Below are positions 42,069-49,723 of a stretch of 49,723 nt of DNA, in pieces. The notes beneath the pieces were generated by a model. It saw nothing but the letters and a program-made list of their open reading frames with translations, was not told the origin of the DNA and did not search any database. A program made the position numbers and the translations under genes. The stretch's first letter is position 1. Every line of letters starts with the position of its first letter. Source of the DNA: Clostridium uliginosum (GTDB lineage: Bacteria > Bacillota > Clostridia > Clostridiales > Clostridiaceae); NCBI RefSeq assembly GCF_900112485.1, contig NZ_FOMG01000030.1, positions 1-49,723 on the forward strand, read 5' to 3'.

Positions 42069-43142
42069 ATGTACCTATCAATGCCAGATATTTTTTTTGT
42101 ACCAATTTGTTATGTTGAAAAAGATATCTTGAACATAAAAAAACTAGTAATATTACAAAAATATAATTCTAATAGTTATTTTATAGATGAAACTCTAAAA
42201 AGAAAGGAGATAGTAATAGGTATATCTTTACCTTCCCAAAGAGAAGATAGATGGATTAGAGATAAGGAACTTATGGAAAAATTAGCTAAAGAAAAAGGTG
42301 TTACTGTAAAGATTGAAAATGCTGATACTGATGTAGCTAAACAGGCTTTGCAAGTAGATAATCTAATATCACAGGGGATAGATATATTAATTTTAGCTCC
42401 TACAGATTCAGTAGCATCAGCAGCTATGGTTGAAAAAGCTAAAAAAGCAGGAATAAAGGTAATAGCTTATGATAGATTTATAAAAAATAGTGATGTAGAT
42501 CTATATATTGCTTTTAATGGTATAAGAATTGGAGAACTCCAAGGAAGGTTTCTTACTCTGAAAGTTCCAAAGGGGAATTATATTATTATGTCAGGAGATC
42601 CAAATGATGATAATTCCGCGTTAATAAAGGAAGGTGCAATGAAATATATAAAACCATTAGCGGATATAAATGCTATAAAGATAGTTACAGATAAAGCAGT
42701 GGATAACTGGGATCCAAAGAATGCTCTTAAAATAGTAGAAGAGTCTTTAGCTGCTAATAAGAATAAAATTGATGCTATATTAGCACCAAATGATGTTACC
42801 GCAGGTGTTGCAATTCAAGCATTAGAATCGCAGGGTTTAGCAGGGAAGGTTCAAGTAACAGGAATGGATGGAGATTTAAGTGCAGCTCAAAGAATAGTTC
42901 AAGGAACTCAATTAATGACCGTATTAAAAGATTCTAGAGAATTAGCTAGGACTGCTATAGACGCTGCAATAAAATTAGCTAAGGGCGAACCTATAGATAT
43001 AACTACTACTATAAGAAATGTACCCACGCTTCTTCTTACACCAATAGCTGTAGATAAGACTAATATAGATGCAATTTTTATAGATAGTGGATCTTACAAT
43101 ACTGGATATTACAAAAAGGAAGATGTTTACAAGATGAAATAG
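42069..43142 (+). CDS. Orphan D-xylose-binding-protein-like periplasmic binding protein
   Basis: 357 aa from ATG 42069 (GAAGGTG SD, 6 nt). From about residue 47 it is a type I sugar-binding protein of the XylF family: IVIGISLPSQREDRWIRDKE, ILAPTDSVASAAMVEKAKKAG, VIAYDRFI, then APNDVTAGVAIQAL and GMDGDLSAAQRI, with C-terminal TTIRNVPTLLLTPIAV. The usual lipoprotein signal is not recognisable: the N-terminus MYLSMPDIFFVPICYVEKD has only a weak hydrophobic run ending at a Cys. No permease, ATPase or two-component genes are nearby. It could be a decayed lipoprotein or a sensor subunit like clostridial XylFII; the latter is speculation. Confidence 0.8.
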   Translation: MYLSMPDIFFVPICYVEKDILNIKKLVILQKYNSNSYFIDETLKRKEIVIGISLPSQREDRWIRDKELMEKLAKEKGVTVKIENADTDVAKQALQVDNLISQGIDILILAPTDSVASAAMVEKAKKAGIKVIAYDRFIKNSDVDLYIAFNGIRIGELQGRFLTLKVPKGNYIIMSGDPNDDNSALIKEGAMKYIKPLADINAIKIVTDKAVDNWDPKNALKIVEESLAANKNKIDAILAPNDVTAGVAIQALESQGLAGKVQVTGMDGDLSAAQRIVQGTQLMTVLKDSRELARTAIDAAIKLAKGEPIDITTTIRNVPTLLLTPIAVDKTNIDAIFIDSGSYNTGYYKKEDVYKMK

Positions 43143-43182
43143 CATCTAAAACAACTACTTTAAAATCTTTTCAACATAAAAA

Positions 43183-43214
43183 AAGGGTCAGTCTCTATTT
43201 TGAGACTGACCCTT
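43183..43214 (-). terminator. Strong terminator of the pyruvate carboxylase gene
   Basis: Perfect 13-bp stem aagggtcagtctc / gagactgaccctt with T7 on the minus strand; also placed to stop the converging gene. Confidence 0.92.
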
Positions 43215-43286
43215 AATGAGTGCATATTTATCACATATGGTGAAAATTTCACCTTAAATCAATAACTATGCTTATTCTACAATTAC

Positions 43287-46200
43287 TTATTTGATTTTTA
43301 CTAATAATTCTCCTGTTTTAACTTGTTGTTCTTCTTTTACAAATACAGATTCAATAACACCTGAAATACTAGCAACAATATTTGTTTCCATTTTCATTGC
43401 TTCTATTACGATTAAGCTCTCGCCTTCCTTAACCTCTTGACCTTCTTTTACAAGTACCTTAATTATATTTCCTGGAATACTTGCTCCAATTTCTAATTTA
43501 TTTGAAGGATCAGCCATTTTAGAAGCTATACTTTCGCTTAAATCATTTCTAATTCTCTCAGTTTTATCTTGTATTTTTATTTTTCTTCTATTTCCATTAA
43601 CTTCATATTCTAAAGTTCTGTTTCCTTCATTATCCAACTTACCTATTTCAATTAATTGGACAATCATTGTCTTACCTTCTGCAATCTCAATTTCGCTAGT
43701 TTCTCCCTCAGCTAATCCATGGAAGAATACATCACTACCCATACGGCTTACATCACCATATTCTGAAACAAATTTTAGGAACTCTTCAAATACATCTGGA
43801 TATAATGCATAACTTATTAAGTCTTTCTTTGATGGCTCATAGTTATACTTTTCTTTTAGATATTCCTCAATCTTATTAAAGTCTTCTGGTGGTAATAATT
43901 CACCTGGTCTAGTAGTTATAGGTTTTACACCTTTTAGAACAAGCTTTTGAAGGTCCTTAGGGAATCCACCTTCTGGTTGACCCATCATTCCTTTAAAATA
44001 TGAAACTACAGAATCTGGGAAAGCCATATTCCCTGCTTTTTCATATATATTTTCAGGTGTTAGGTCATTTTGAACCATAAATATAGCCATATCTCCAACC
44101 ATTTTTGATGAAGGAGTAACCTTTATTATATCTCCAACCATATCATTTACTTTTTTATACATCTTCTTTATATCGTTGAATCTATGTCCTATTCCAAAAC
44201 TTTCAACCTGTGGTTTTAAGTTTGAATATTGTCCACCTGGTATCTCATATTTATAAATTTCAGCACTTCCTGATTTTAAATCTGATTCAAATTCACTATA
44301 AACTGGTCTTACAGCACCCCAATAATCAGATAGCTTTTGAATTCCATTTAAATTAATACCTGTATCTCTATTTGTATTTTCAAGAGCTGCAACTATTGAA
44401 TTTAATGCTGGTTGACTTGTAAGTCCTGACATACTATTAAAAGTTGTATCAATAATATCAACACCTGCGTCTGCTGCCATTAATGCAGTAGCAACACCAT
44501 TACCTGTAGTATCATGAGTATGTAAATGTATTGGTATTGAAATTTCTTCTTTCAATGCTTTAATAAGCTTTTTAGCTGCATAAGGTTTAAGAAGAGCTGA
44601 CATATCTTTTATAGCAAGTATATGTGCACCCATATGTTCAATTTCTTTAGCTTTGTCTACATAATATTTAAGACTATATTTATCTCTACTAGTATCTAAA
44701 ATATCGCCAGTATAACATAAGCAAACTTCTGCTACTTTTCCACACTTTAATACTTCATCTAATGATGTTTCTATACCTTTTAACCAGTTAAGTGAATCAA
44801 AAATTCTAAATACATCTATTCCACTATTTGAAGATTGTTTTATGAATTCCCTTATAACATTATCAGGATAATTTCTATATCCTACACCATTTGCTCCTCT
44901 AATAAGCATTTGGAATAAAACATTAGGTATTCTTCTTCTTAACTCTTCAAGTCTTTCCCATGGAGACTCTTTTAAGAATCTATATGCAGTATCAAAAGTA
45001 GCTCCACCCCACATTTCAAGAGAGAATAAATCATTTCCATAAGTAGCTGTTGCCTTTGCAATGTTTATCATATCTCTACTTCTAACACGAGTTGCCATTA
45101 AAGATTGTTGTGCATCTCTCATTGTTGTATCTGTAAGAAGCAGTTTTTTCTGATCCTTTATCCATTTAACTACGCCTTCTGGACCTTGTGCATCTAATAT
45201 TTGTTTAGTACCACTTAAACCCTCTAAAGTTTCTATTTTAGGAATAACAGGTACATCATATTCTTTTTTATTTCCTTTAGTTTCATTTACTATTTTTTGT
45301 CCAGTGAATTTTAAAATTCTAAGCTCTTCATCAGTTCTTGGTGTTATATCAAATAACTGTGGATTGTCTGATATAAAGTTAGTATCACATTCACCTTTTT
45401 GGAACTGTTCATTATTTAATACATTAATTAAGAAATCTACATTAGTTTTAACACCTGTTATAGTTAATTCTTTAATTGCACGTATAGATTTTCTAACAGT
45501 ATCTTCAAAAGTTCTTGAATATGCAGTATTTTTTACAAGCAAACTGTCATAATAAGGACTTATTACTGCACCAGCAAATCCATTTCCTCCATCAAGTCTT
45601 ATACCAAATCCTGAACCACTTCTATAAATATCTATTTTCCCAGTATCTGGTGAGAAATTGTTTGCAGGATCTTCCGTAGTTACCCTACATTGAATTGCAA
45701 ATCCTCTTGGTATTATATCTTCTTGAGAATATATTCCTACTTCTTTAGAATCTAACTTATACCCTTGTGCTATTAAAATTTGACTTTGAACTATATCTAT
45801 CCCAGTAGTCATCTCAGTAATAGTATGTTCTACTTGCACTCTTGGATTCATTTCAATAAAGTAATGATCACCATGCATATCAACTAAAAATTCTAAAGTT
45901 CCTGCACTTTGATAATTAACAGATCTCGCTATTTTAAGTGCATCAGCACATATAGCTTCTCTTTTTTCCTCTGTTAAAGATAATGCTGGACTAATTTCAA
46001 TAACCTTTTGATGTCTTCTTTGAATAGAGCAATCTCTTTCATAAAGATGCACTACATTACCAAATTTATCTCCTAAAATCTGAATCTCGATATGTTTTGG
46101 TCCTTCTAAATATTTCTCAATAAACATATCATCTATACCAAAAGCTTTTTTAGCTTCATTTTTAGCACTTCTAAAAGAATCAAGAATTTCATTTTCACTT

Positions 46201-46727
46201 CTTACTATTCTCATTCCTCTACCGCCACCACCAGCAGCAGCCTTTAACATAACAGGATAGCCACACTTTGCAGCAAACTCAATAGCTTCTTCTTCTGAAC
46301 CTATTGGTTTTTCTACTCCTGGTATTACAGGAACTCCAACTTCTTTAGCTACTATCTTTGATTTAATCTTGTCACCTAATTTTTCCATCATTTCTGATTT
46401 TGGACCTATAAATTCTATCCCAGACTCTTCACATTTTCTAGCAAACTCCGGATTTTCAGATAAGAAACCATATCCTGGATGTATTGCATCAACATGCTTT
46501 TTAAGAGCTAGACTAATAATTTCATCGATATTTAAATAAGCTTCAACTGGCCCTTTATTTTTCCCAATCAAATATGCTTCATGGGCCTTAGTTCTGAAAA
46601 GAGAACGTTTATCTTCTTCTGAATATATAGCCACTGTTCTTATACCTAGTTCATGACAAGCTCTGAAAATTCTTATTGCAATTTCACCCCTGTTTGCAAC
46701 TAATACTCTTTTAAATTTTTTCCCCAA
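43287..46727 (-). CDS. pyc: Pyruvate carboxylase
   Basis: 1146 aa, full length. It carboxylates pyruvate to oxaloacetate with ATP, bicarbonate and biotin. Order: biotin carboxylase (about 1-450; AAAGGGGRGMRIV ATP loop, EMNPRVQVEHTITE), carboxyltransferase (about 530-810; TTMRDAQQSLMATRVR, HTHDTTGNG metal site), allosteric/tetramerisation region, and biotin carrier with EAMKMET (Lys about residue 1112). The start is TTG with AAAGGAG 10 nt upstream. It is a single-gene unit ended by a strong terminator and feeds aspartate and TCA-branch synthesis. Confidence 0.96.
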   Translation of the reverse strand: MGKKFKRVLVANRGEIAIRIFRACHELGIRTVAIYSEEDKRSLFRTKAHEAYLIGKNKGPVEAYLNIDEIISLALKKHVDAIHPGYGFLSENPEFARKCEESGIEFIGPKSEMMEKLGDKIKSKIVAKEVGVPVIPGVEKPIGSEEEAIEFAAKCGYPVMLKAAAGGGGRGMRIVRSENEILDSFRSAKNEAKKAFGIDDMFIEKYLEGPKHIEIQILGDKFGNVVHLYERDCSIQRRHQKVIEISPALSLTEEKREAICADALKIARSVNYQSAGTLEFLVDMHGDHYFIEMNPRVQVEHTITEMTTGIDIVQSQILIAQGYKLDSKEVGIYSQEDIIPRGFAIQCRVTTEDPANNFSPDTGKIDIYRSGSGFGIRLDGGNGFAGAVISPYYDSLLVKNTAYSRTFEDTVRKSIRAIKELTITGVKTNVDFLINVLNNEQFQKGECDTNFISDNPQLFDITPRTDEELRILKFTGQKIVNETKGNKKEYDVPVIPKIETLEGLSGTKQILDAQGPEGVVKWIKDQKKLLLTDTTMRDAQQSLMATRVRSRDMINIAKATATYGNDLFSLEMWGGATFDTAYRFLKESPWERLEELRRRIPNVLFQMLIRGANGVGYRNYPDNVIREFIKQSSNSGIDVFRIFDSLNWLKGIETSLDEVLKCGKVAEVCLCYTGDILDTSRDKYSLKYYVDKAKEIEHMGAHILAIKDMSALLKPYAAKKLIKALKEEISIPIHLHTHDTTGNGVATALMAADAGVDIIDTTFNSMSGLTSQPALNSIVAALENTNRDTGINLNGIQKLSDYWGAVRPVYSEFESDLKSGSAEIYKYEIPGGQYSNLKPQVESFGIGHRFNDIKKMYKKVNDMVGDIIKVTPSSKMVGDMAIFMVQNDLTPENIYEKAGNMAFPDSVVSYFKGMMGQPEGGFPKDLQKLVLKGVKPITTRPGELLPPEDFNKIEEYLKEKYNYEPSKKDLISYALYPDVFEEFLKFVSEYGDVSRMGSDVFFHGLAEGETSEIEIAEGKTMIVQLIEIGKLDNEGNRTLEYEVNGNRRKIKIQDKTERIRNDLSESIASKMADPSNKLEIGASIPGNIIKVLVKEGQEVKEGESLIVIEAMKMETNIVASISGVIESVFVKEEQQVKTGELLVKIK

Positions 46728-46787
46728 TAGAATGCAACTCCTTTAGTATCTCTTTATTTTGTTATTTGTCATATATTAATTATTTTT

Positions 46788-47011
46788 GGCGCTGTTTTAA
46801 AACCGTGTTTATATTGTTATATATTGTAAAATGGGCTAAGAAATTGAACTTAAGAACATCTAAATGAGTATAGTCCCCTTTTAGCTTGCTCCAAAGGCAA
46901 GCTTCGGACAAGCAGAAAAGGTGACAATAATCATTAAGAGTTCTAAAAGTCAAATTTCAATGCCCACTTTACAAAAATATAACAATATCAACACTCCTCT
47001 AAAACATAGCC
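46788..47011. mobile_element. Family B element carrying a family D core
   Basis: Ends ggcgctgttttaaaacc / cctctaaaacatagcc; flanks ttattttt (46780-46787) and ttgttttt (47012-47019) match at 7 of 8. In its middle is the hairpin GCTTGCTCCAAAGGCAAGC-type core (46884-46913) of family D. Confidence 0.82.
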
Positions 47012-47066
47012 TTGTTTTTTAAAAGTAAATAAATTACATATATCTAAAATAATGCAATTTATTTTA

Positions 47067-47124
47067 TAAGGCACATAAAACAATAGACAAGCGTACTGCT
47101 CTATTATTTTTTGAATATGCCTAA
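47067..47124. repeat. Family A element, minimal form
   Basis: 58 bp: ends taaggcacataaaacaatag and tattttttgaatatgcctaa, with no long internal segment. Confidence 0.82.
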
Positions 47125-47251
47125 TAATATATAAATTATAGCATATTTAATACTATTTAATAAATAACATTTATGGTTTATGTTTATTTTAGGATTATTT
47201 TTATTATAATTGTAATTTCATTTGTTTTTTTGTAATTTTAATAAATCATAT

Positions 47252-47301
47252 TCACAAAAACAATAACTCAATACGCTAGTCTATTTTCTTTTATATGCCT
47301 A
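47252..47301. repeat. Family A element, degenerate
   Basis: Right end ctattttcttttatatgccta is clear; left end degenerate (cacaaaaacaataactc). Confidence 0.5.
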
Positions 47302-47348
47302 ACATATTTGTTGTATTTAATAGATAGGTTTATCTTCCCCAGAGATAA

Positions 47349-47580
47349 TAAAGCATATTCAAAAAAATAACAATTTAAGGCACATTTAAAAAGTCTATTC
47401 TTTTTTTGAATATCCCTTAGGGATGTGAAATAAAATAACAAGTCAAAGATACGATGTATATTTTGCGTCAGACAAGGAGGTGTGTTTGCCTAATAGCGGG
47501 CTATTAGGTGAATATACCGACGAAGTATGACACAAAATAGACTAGTATGTTAACTTGTTATTTTTTTGAATATCCATTAT
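47349..47580. repeat. Tandem family A elements sharing an end
   Basis: A short copy (47349-47419, aaagcatattcaaaaaaata ... ttttgaatatcccttag) abuts a long copy (47417-47580, ttagggatgtgaaataaaat ... ttttttgaatatccatta). The long copy contains catcagac-like, aatagcgggctattagg and tatgacacaaaatagacta blocks. It forms the region upstream of the 88-aa gene. Confidence 0.8.
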
Positions 47581-47642
47581 TAGTGCAACAACTAATTATA
47601 AAATCATATAATATATTTAGAATACTCTTTTGGGAGGCATAT

Positions 47643-47909
47643 ATGTTAATAAAAGATTTGTCACCTGAGGAATCTTTGATTGCTGCTAATGCCATAGCGC
47701 TTGCAATTTATAAATGTTATCCATCAGCCGATGCATCCTTTATAGCTAATTTTTTAATTAATATTAGCAGTAATGTAGCTTTATTAGTAGCTTCAAAATC
47801 TCTTTCAGATGTTGATGATGTCTCTTTAAAACGAGGAACTATTGATGATAGCGATATAGCTTCTAGGTTAGAGATTTTAGAAGGTTTGCTACTTAATTTA
47901 CCGAAATAA
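47643..47909 (+). CDS. Small uncharacterised protein (88 aa)
   Basis: From ATG 47643 with GGGAGG 5-6 nt upstream; a longer frame from 47547 crosses repeat DNA and is rejected. Sequence MLIKDLSPEESLIAANAIAL ... SFIANFLINISSNVALLVAS, then an acidic Ser/Asp region. The helical first half resembles the small DUF6774-type clostridial proteins, with low confidence. No signal or membrane anchor is convincing. Confidence 0.6.
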   Translation: MLIKDLSPEESLIAANAIALAIYKCYPSADASFIANFLINISSNVALLVASKSLSDVDDVSLKRGTIDDSDIASRLEILEGLLLNLPK

Positions 47910-48497
47910 ATTTTCAATCACTGATCCTCTGAGATTTTTTTGAGGTCTTTATTATATTTTAGTGTATTAATTTTATGTATCTTATTTTACATTTTTAATA
48001 TTTTATACTTAACTTTTTAATATTTTATCAGAGTGTTGATATTAAAAGAAAGCAATTTTTTATATTTTGTCTTTTTAAATATAAAATATATCGTCTTAAA
48101 TCATATATACTTATTATGGAAAGAATTTTTTTCTTAAGGCACATGGAAATATATAACAAGTCCAAAGTTGCCATGAATATTTTTAATCAGGCAAGGAGAC
48201 GAATTGCCCTCATAGCGGGCCTATTAGGTAAATTTGCCGATGAGCAGAGAACCAAAATCTATGATTTTGTGTGAATAGCTTACTCAGTGAGCGTATGCGA
48301 GTCGAGCTTCCTATGATGAAAATAGGCTGGCAAATGGACTTGTTATTTTTTGATTGTGCCTAATGCTAAAATATATGTTGTAACTAGAAATCTAAATGGT
48401 TTTAAGTGCCCCAGTGGTAAATTTCATAAAAAAATCATTCTACACCATATAGATTAAGAAATAGACACCTTTCCAAATAAATATTAAGGTGATTTTT
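47910..48497. other. Non-coding gap with a long family A element
   Basis: A weak terminator-like cctc...gagg hairpin with T7 near 47929-47948, a half family B end (agagtgttgatatt, 48031), then the longest family A copy (48136-48363). No gene. Confidence 0.55.
48136..48363. repeat. Family A element, longest form (about 228 bp)
   Basis: Ends ttaaggcacatggaaatata and ttattttttgattgtgccta. Contains caggcaaggagacgaattgc, the agcgggcctattaggtaaat block and the cttactcagtgagcgtatgc module shared with a family B element. Confidence 0.82.
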
Positions 48498-49061
48498 ATG
48501 AATTATAAATATATTGAGGATTTAGTATTAAAATCTAAGAATAATGATATGTTATCTAAAGAAAATTTAGCTAATGAATTTAAACCTTTGATACTTAACA
48601 TTTCTAAAAAAACCTTCATTGATGGATATGATAATTATGACATTCAAAATGAATGTTACAAGACTTTATTTAAATGTGTTTCTCTATATAATTTAGATAA
48701 TCATAGATTTGTTGCTTATGCTACAAATGGAATTAAAAATGGTATTAACGATTTAATTAAAAGAGCTAAAACTAGAAGTTCTGCTGAAGGTTATGAAGCT
48801 CTTATTTTATCAGATAATTTAGAACATACACTACCTTCTGAAATGGCTGCTTTAGATGATATTTTATGTGATAAATGTGATCATGAATCAATTAGCAATG
48901 CTATTAATGAATTAAGTGAAAATGAAAAAGAACTCGTTGAATTTATCTTTTTTAAAAATAATTCAGTTAGAACTTATGCTTATTGGAAAAACATATGTTA
49001 CTCTACTGCAAACCAAAGAAAAAGTAGTGTTTTAAAGAAAATCAGTAAATACCTTAATTGA
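48498..49061 (+). CDS. Sigma-70-like factor (ECF / TcdR-UviA-like)
   Basis: 187 aa from ATG 48498 (AAGGTG 6 nt upstream; an earlier GTG overlaps the SD). Region 2: FKPLILNISKKTFIDGYDNYDIQNE followed by RFVAYATNGIKNGINDLIKR (pieces of about residues 30-95). Region 4-like helices: ISNAINELSENEKELVEFIF then a helix-turn-helix SVRTYAYWKNICYSTANQRK with a KISKYLN end. The short two-domain form and low similarity to housekeeping sigma suggest the group that includes TcdR, UviA and BotR. No toxin or bacteriocin gene is visible nearby. The TGA stop abuts a family A end. Confidence 0.75.
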   Translation: MNYKYIEDLVLKSKNNDMLSKENLANEFKPLILNISKKTFIDGYDNYDIQNECYKTLFKCVSLYNLDNHRFVAYATNGIKNGINDLIKRAKTRSSAEGYEALILSDNLEHTLPSEMAALDDILCDKCDHESISNAINELSENEKELVEFIFFKNNSVRTYAYWKNICYSTANQRKSSVLKKISKYLN

Positions 49062-49085
49062 GGCATATGAAAGCAAATGAATGAA
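49059..49085. repeat. Family A end at the sigma gene stop
   Basis: tgaggcatatgaaagcaaatg; the TGA is the stop codon. The partner end may be the taggcatctt near 49115. Confidence 0.5.
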
Positions 49086-49327
49086 TATATGTGGGTAAGT
49101 ATTACAGTTTATATTAGGCATCTTATTGGTTAACTTGTACCTTGAAAATTTATAATTATATTAGTAAACATCAAATAATTGAATATTCATAGAAAAAAAT
49201 CAAGGTATTGCACACCTTGATTTGTTCTTTTTGTATCTATTTAATGTAATATATCAGCCTTAACTAAATTTATCTAGAGTATAAAGCTCCACCCGAAAAA
49301 TTTTTATGTAAGGGCAAAAAAGTAAAT

Positions 49328-49723
49328 TTATTCTATAAGTTTATTCATATCTGTGGCAACATTTCTAAGCTCATTTATATTAGCCTCGATTTCTTCACTA
49401 GCAGCAGCACTTTGTGCTATTTCCTCTGTTACCATTTTATATTTTGATATTGTATCTTTTGTTACATTAGATACTTCTTCATTAAATTGAACTATATTTT
49501 TAGTCTCTACAAATAATGTAGAAGATGCTTTGCTTATATCCATAATATTATTGCTAAATAACTTTAAATTTGAACTCATAGTATTTAATCCTTTAACTGT
49601 TTCATTAACAATATTATTTCCCTCTTGGGATTTTTGGTTATTATAAGTCATTTGTTCTTGAACTACATTAATTTTATCTTTTAATTCACCTACTATTGCA
49701 CCCACTTGATTAAGTGATTGCTT
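49328..49723 (-). CDS. Methyl-accepting chemotaxis protein, C-terminal part (runs off the window)
   Basis: About 131 codons; the frame stays open to the window edge (KQSLNQVGAIVGELKDKINV), so the start lies outside. Coiled-coil signalling/methylation region: TEEIAQSAAASEEIEANINE near the C-terminus is a methylation-helix pattern. It belongs to a different MCP subfamily from the two receptors at 12-17 kb. Sensor domain not visible. Confidence 0.85.
   Translation of the reverse strand, partial: KQSLNQVGAIVGELKDKINVVQEQMTYNNQKSQEGNNIVNETVKGLNTMSSNLKLFSNNIMDISKASSTLFVETKNIVQFNEEVSNVTKDTISKYKMVTEEIAQSAAASEEIEANINELRNVATDMNKLIE

Noticed and set aside
47547..47642. N-terminal extension of the 88-aa protein
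   Set aside because: It is encoded by the end of a family A element and lacks an SD; ATG 47643 has GGGAGG.
47349..48363. Regularly spaced repeats suggesting a CRISPR array
   Set aside because: Repeats are inverted, of unequal length and separated by unequal distances, and no cas gene is present; they are palindromic mobile elements.
1..49723. tRNA or rRNA genes
   Set aside because: No cloverleaf with a GGTTCGAATCC-type arm or rRNA core was seen on either strand by eye.

Overview
The window is AT-rich DNA with short Clostridium-type intergenic regions, strong AGGAGG-like ribosome binding sites and many TTG/GTG starts. A CotF-type spore coat protein, A-type flavoprotein plus rubredoxin, anaerobic cobalt-early B12 enzymes, a GshF-type fused glutathione enzyme and pyruvate carboxylase all point to Clostridium sensu stricto (butyricum/beijerinckii-like). 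This is an inference from gene content; no rRNA or tRNA is present to confirm it.

Layout. 1-3.1 kb: yjdF with its azaaromatic-sensing leader RNA, a GNAT acetyltransferase, an Rpn-type nuclease and an SDR remnant. 3.2-5 kb: a membrane-anchored MutS-like ATPase. 5.4-9.9 kb: B12 genes cbiK-cbiA-cbiC behind a cobalamin riboswitch with a terminator. 10.1-16.8 kb: a Q/N-rich unknown protein, an NSS transporter and two chemoreceptors; a decayed second transporter copy shows that a transporter+receptor segment was duplicated in tandem. 17.1-26.5 kb: gshF and a MATE exporter, then the arsenic operon arsR-arsD-arsA-CoA-disulfide reductase/rhodanese-acr3 with a clear promoter and operator. 27-34 kb: cyclopropane synthase, a structured orphan leader region, an MntR/DtxR regulator, RpiR regulator and an alpha-glucoside PTS operon (glvC-glvA), CotF. 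34.7-38.7 kb: RNase J, flavodiiron protein and rubredoxin. 39.3-41.1 kb: a fluoride riboswitch driving a CLC-F type fluoride antiporter. 42-46.7 kb: an orphan xylose-binding-like protein and pyruvate carboxylase. 47-49.7 kb: a small unknown protein, a sigma-70-like factor and the 3' end of another chemoreceptor.

The most unusual thing is the non-coding DNA. At least three families of small palindromic elements fill most intergenic gaps. Family A has TTAGGCA...TGCCTAA ends and looks TA-targeting; it repeatedly sits exactly on stop codons and one copy lies inside the fluoride aptamer. Family B has GGCTCTGTTTTAAAAC-like ends and 8-bp target duplications, as in IS6-type elements. Family C/D consists of long nested hairpins with a conserved bulged core and compensatory changes. 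No transposase for any of them is in the window, so they would be mobilised in trans or be relics.

Detoxification is a shared theme: arsenite efflux, glutathione synthesis, fluoride export, azaaromatic response and O2/peroxide reduction all occur within 50 kb, each with its own sensor where one is visible.
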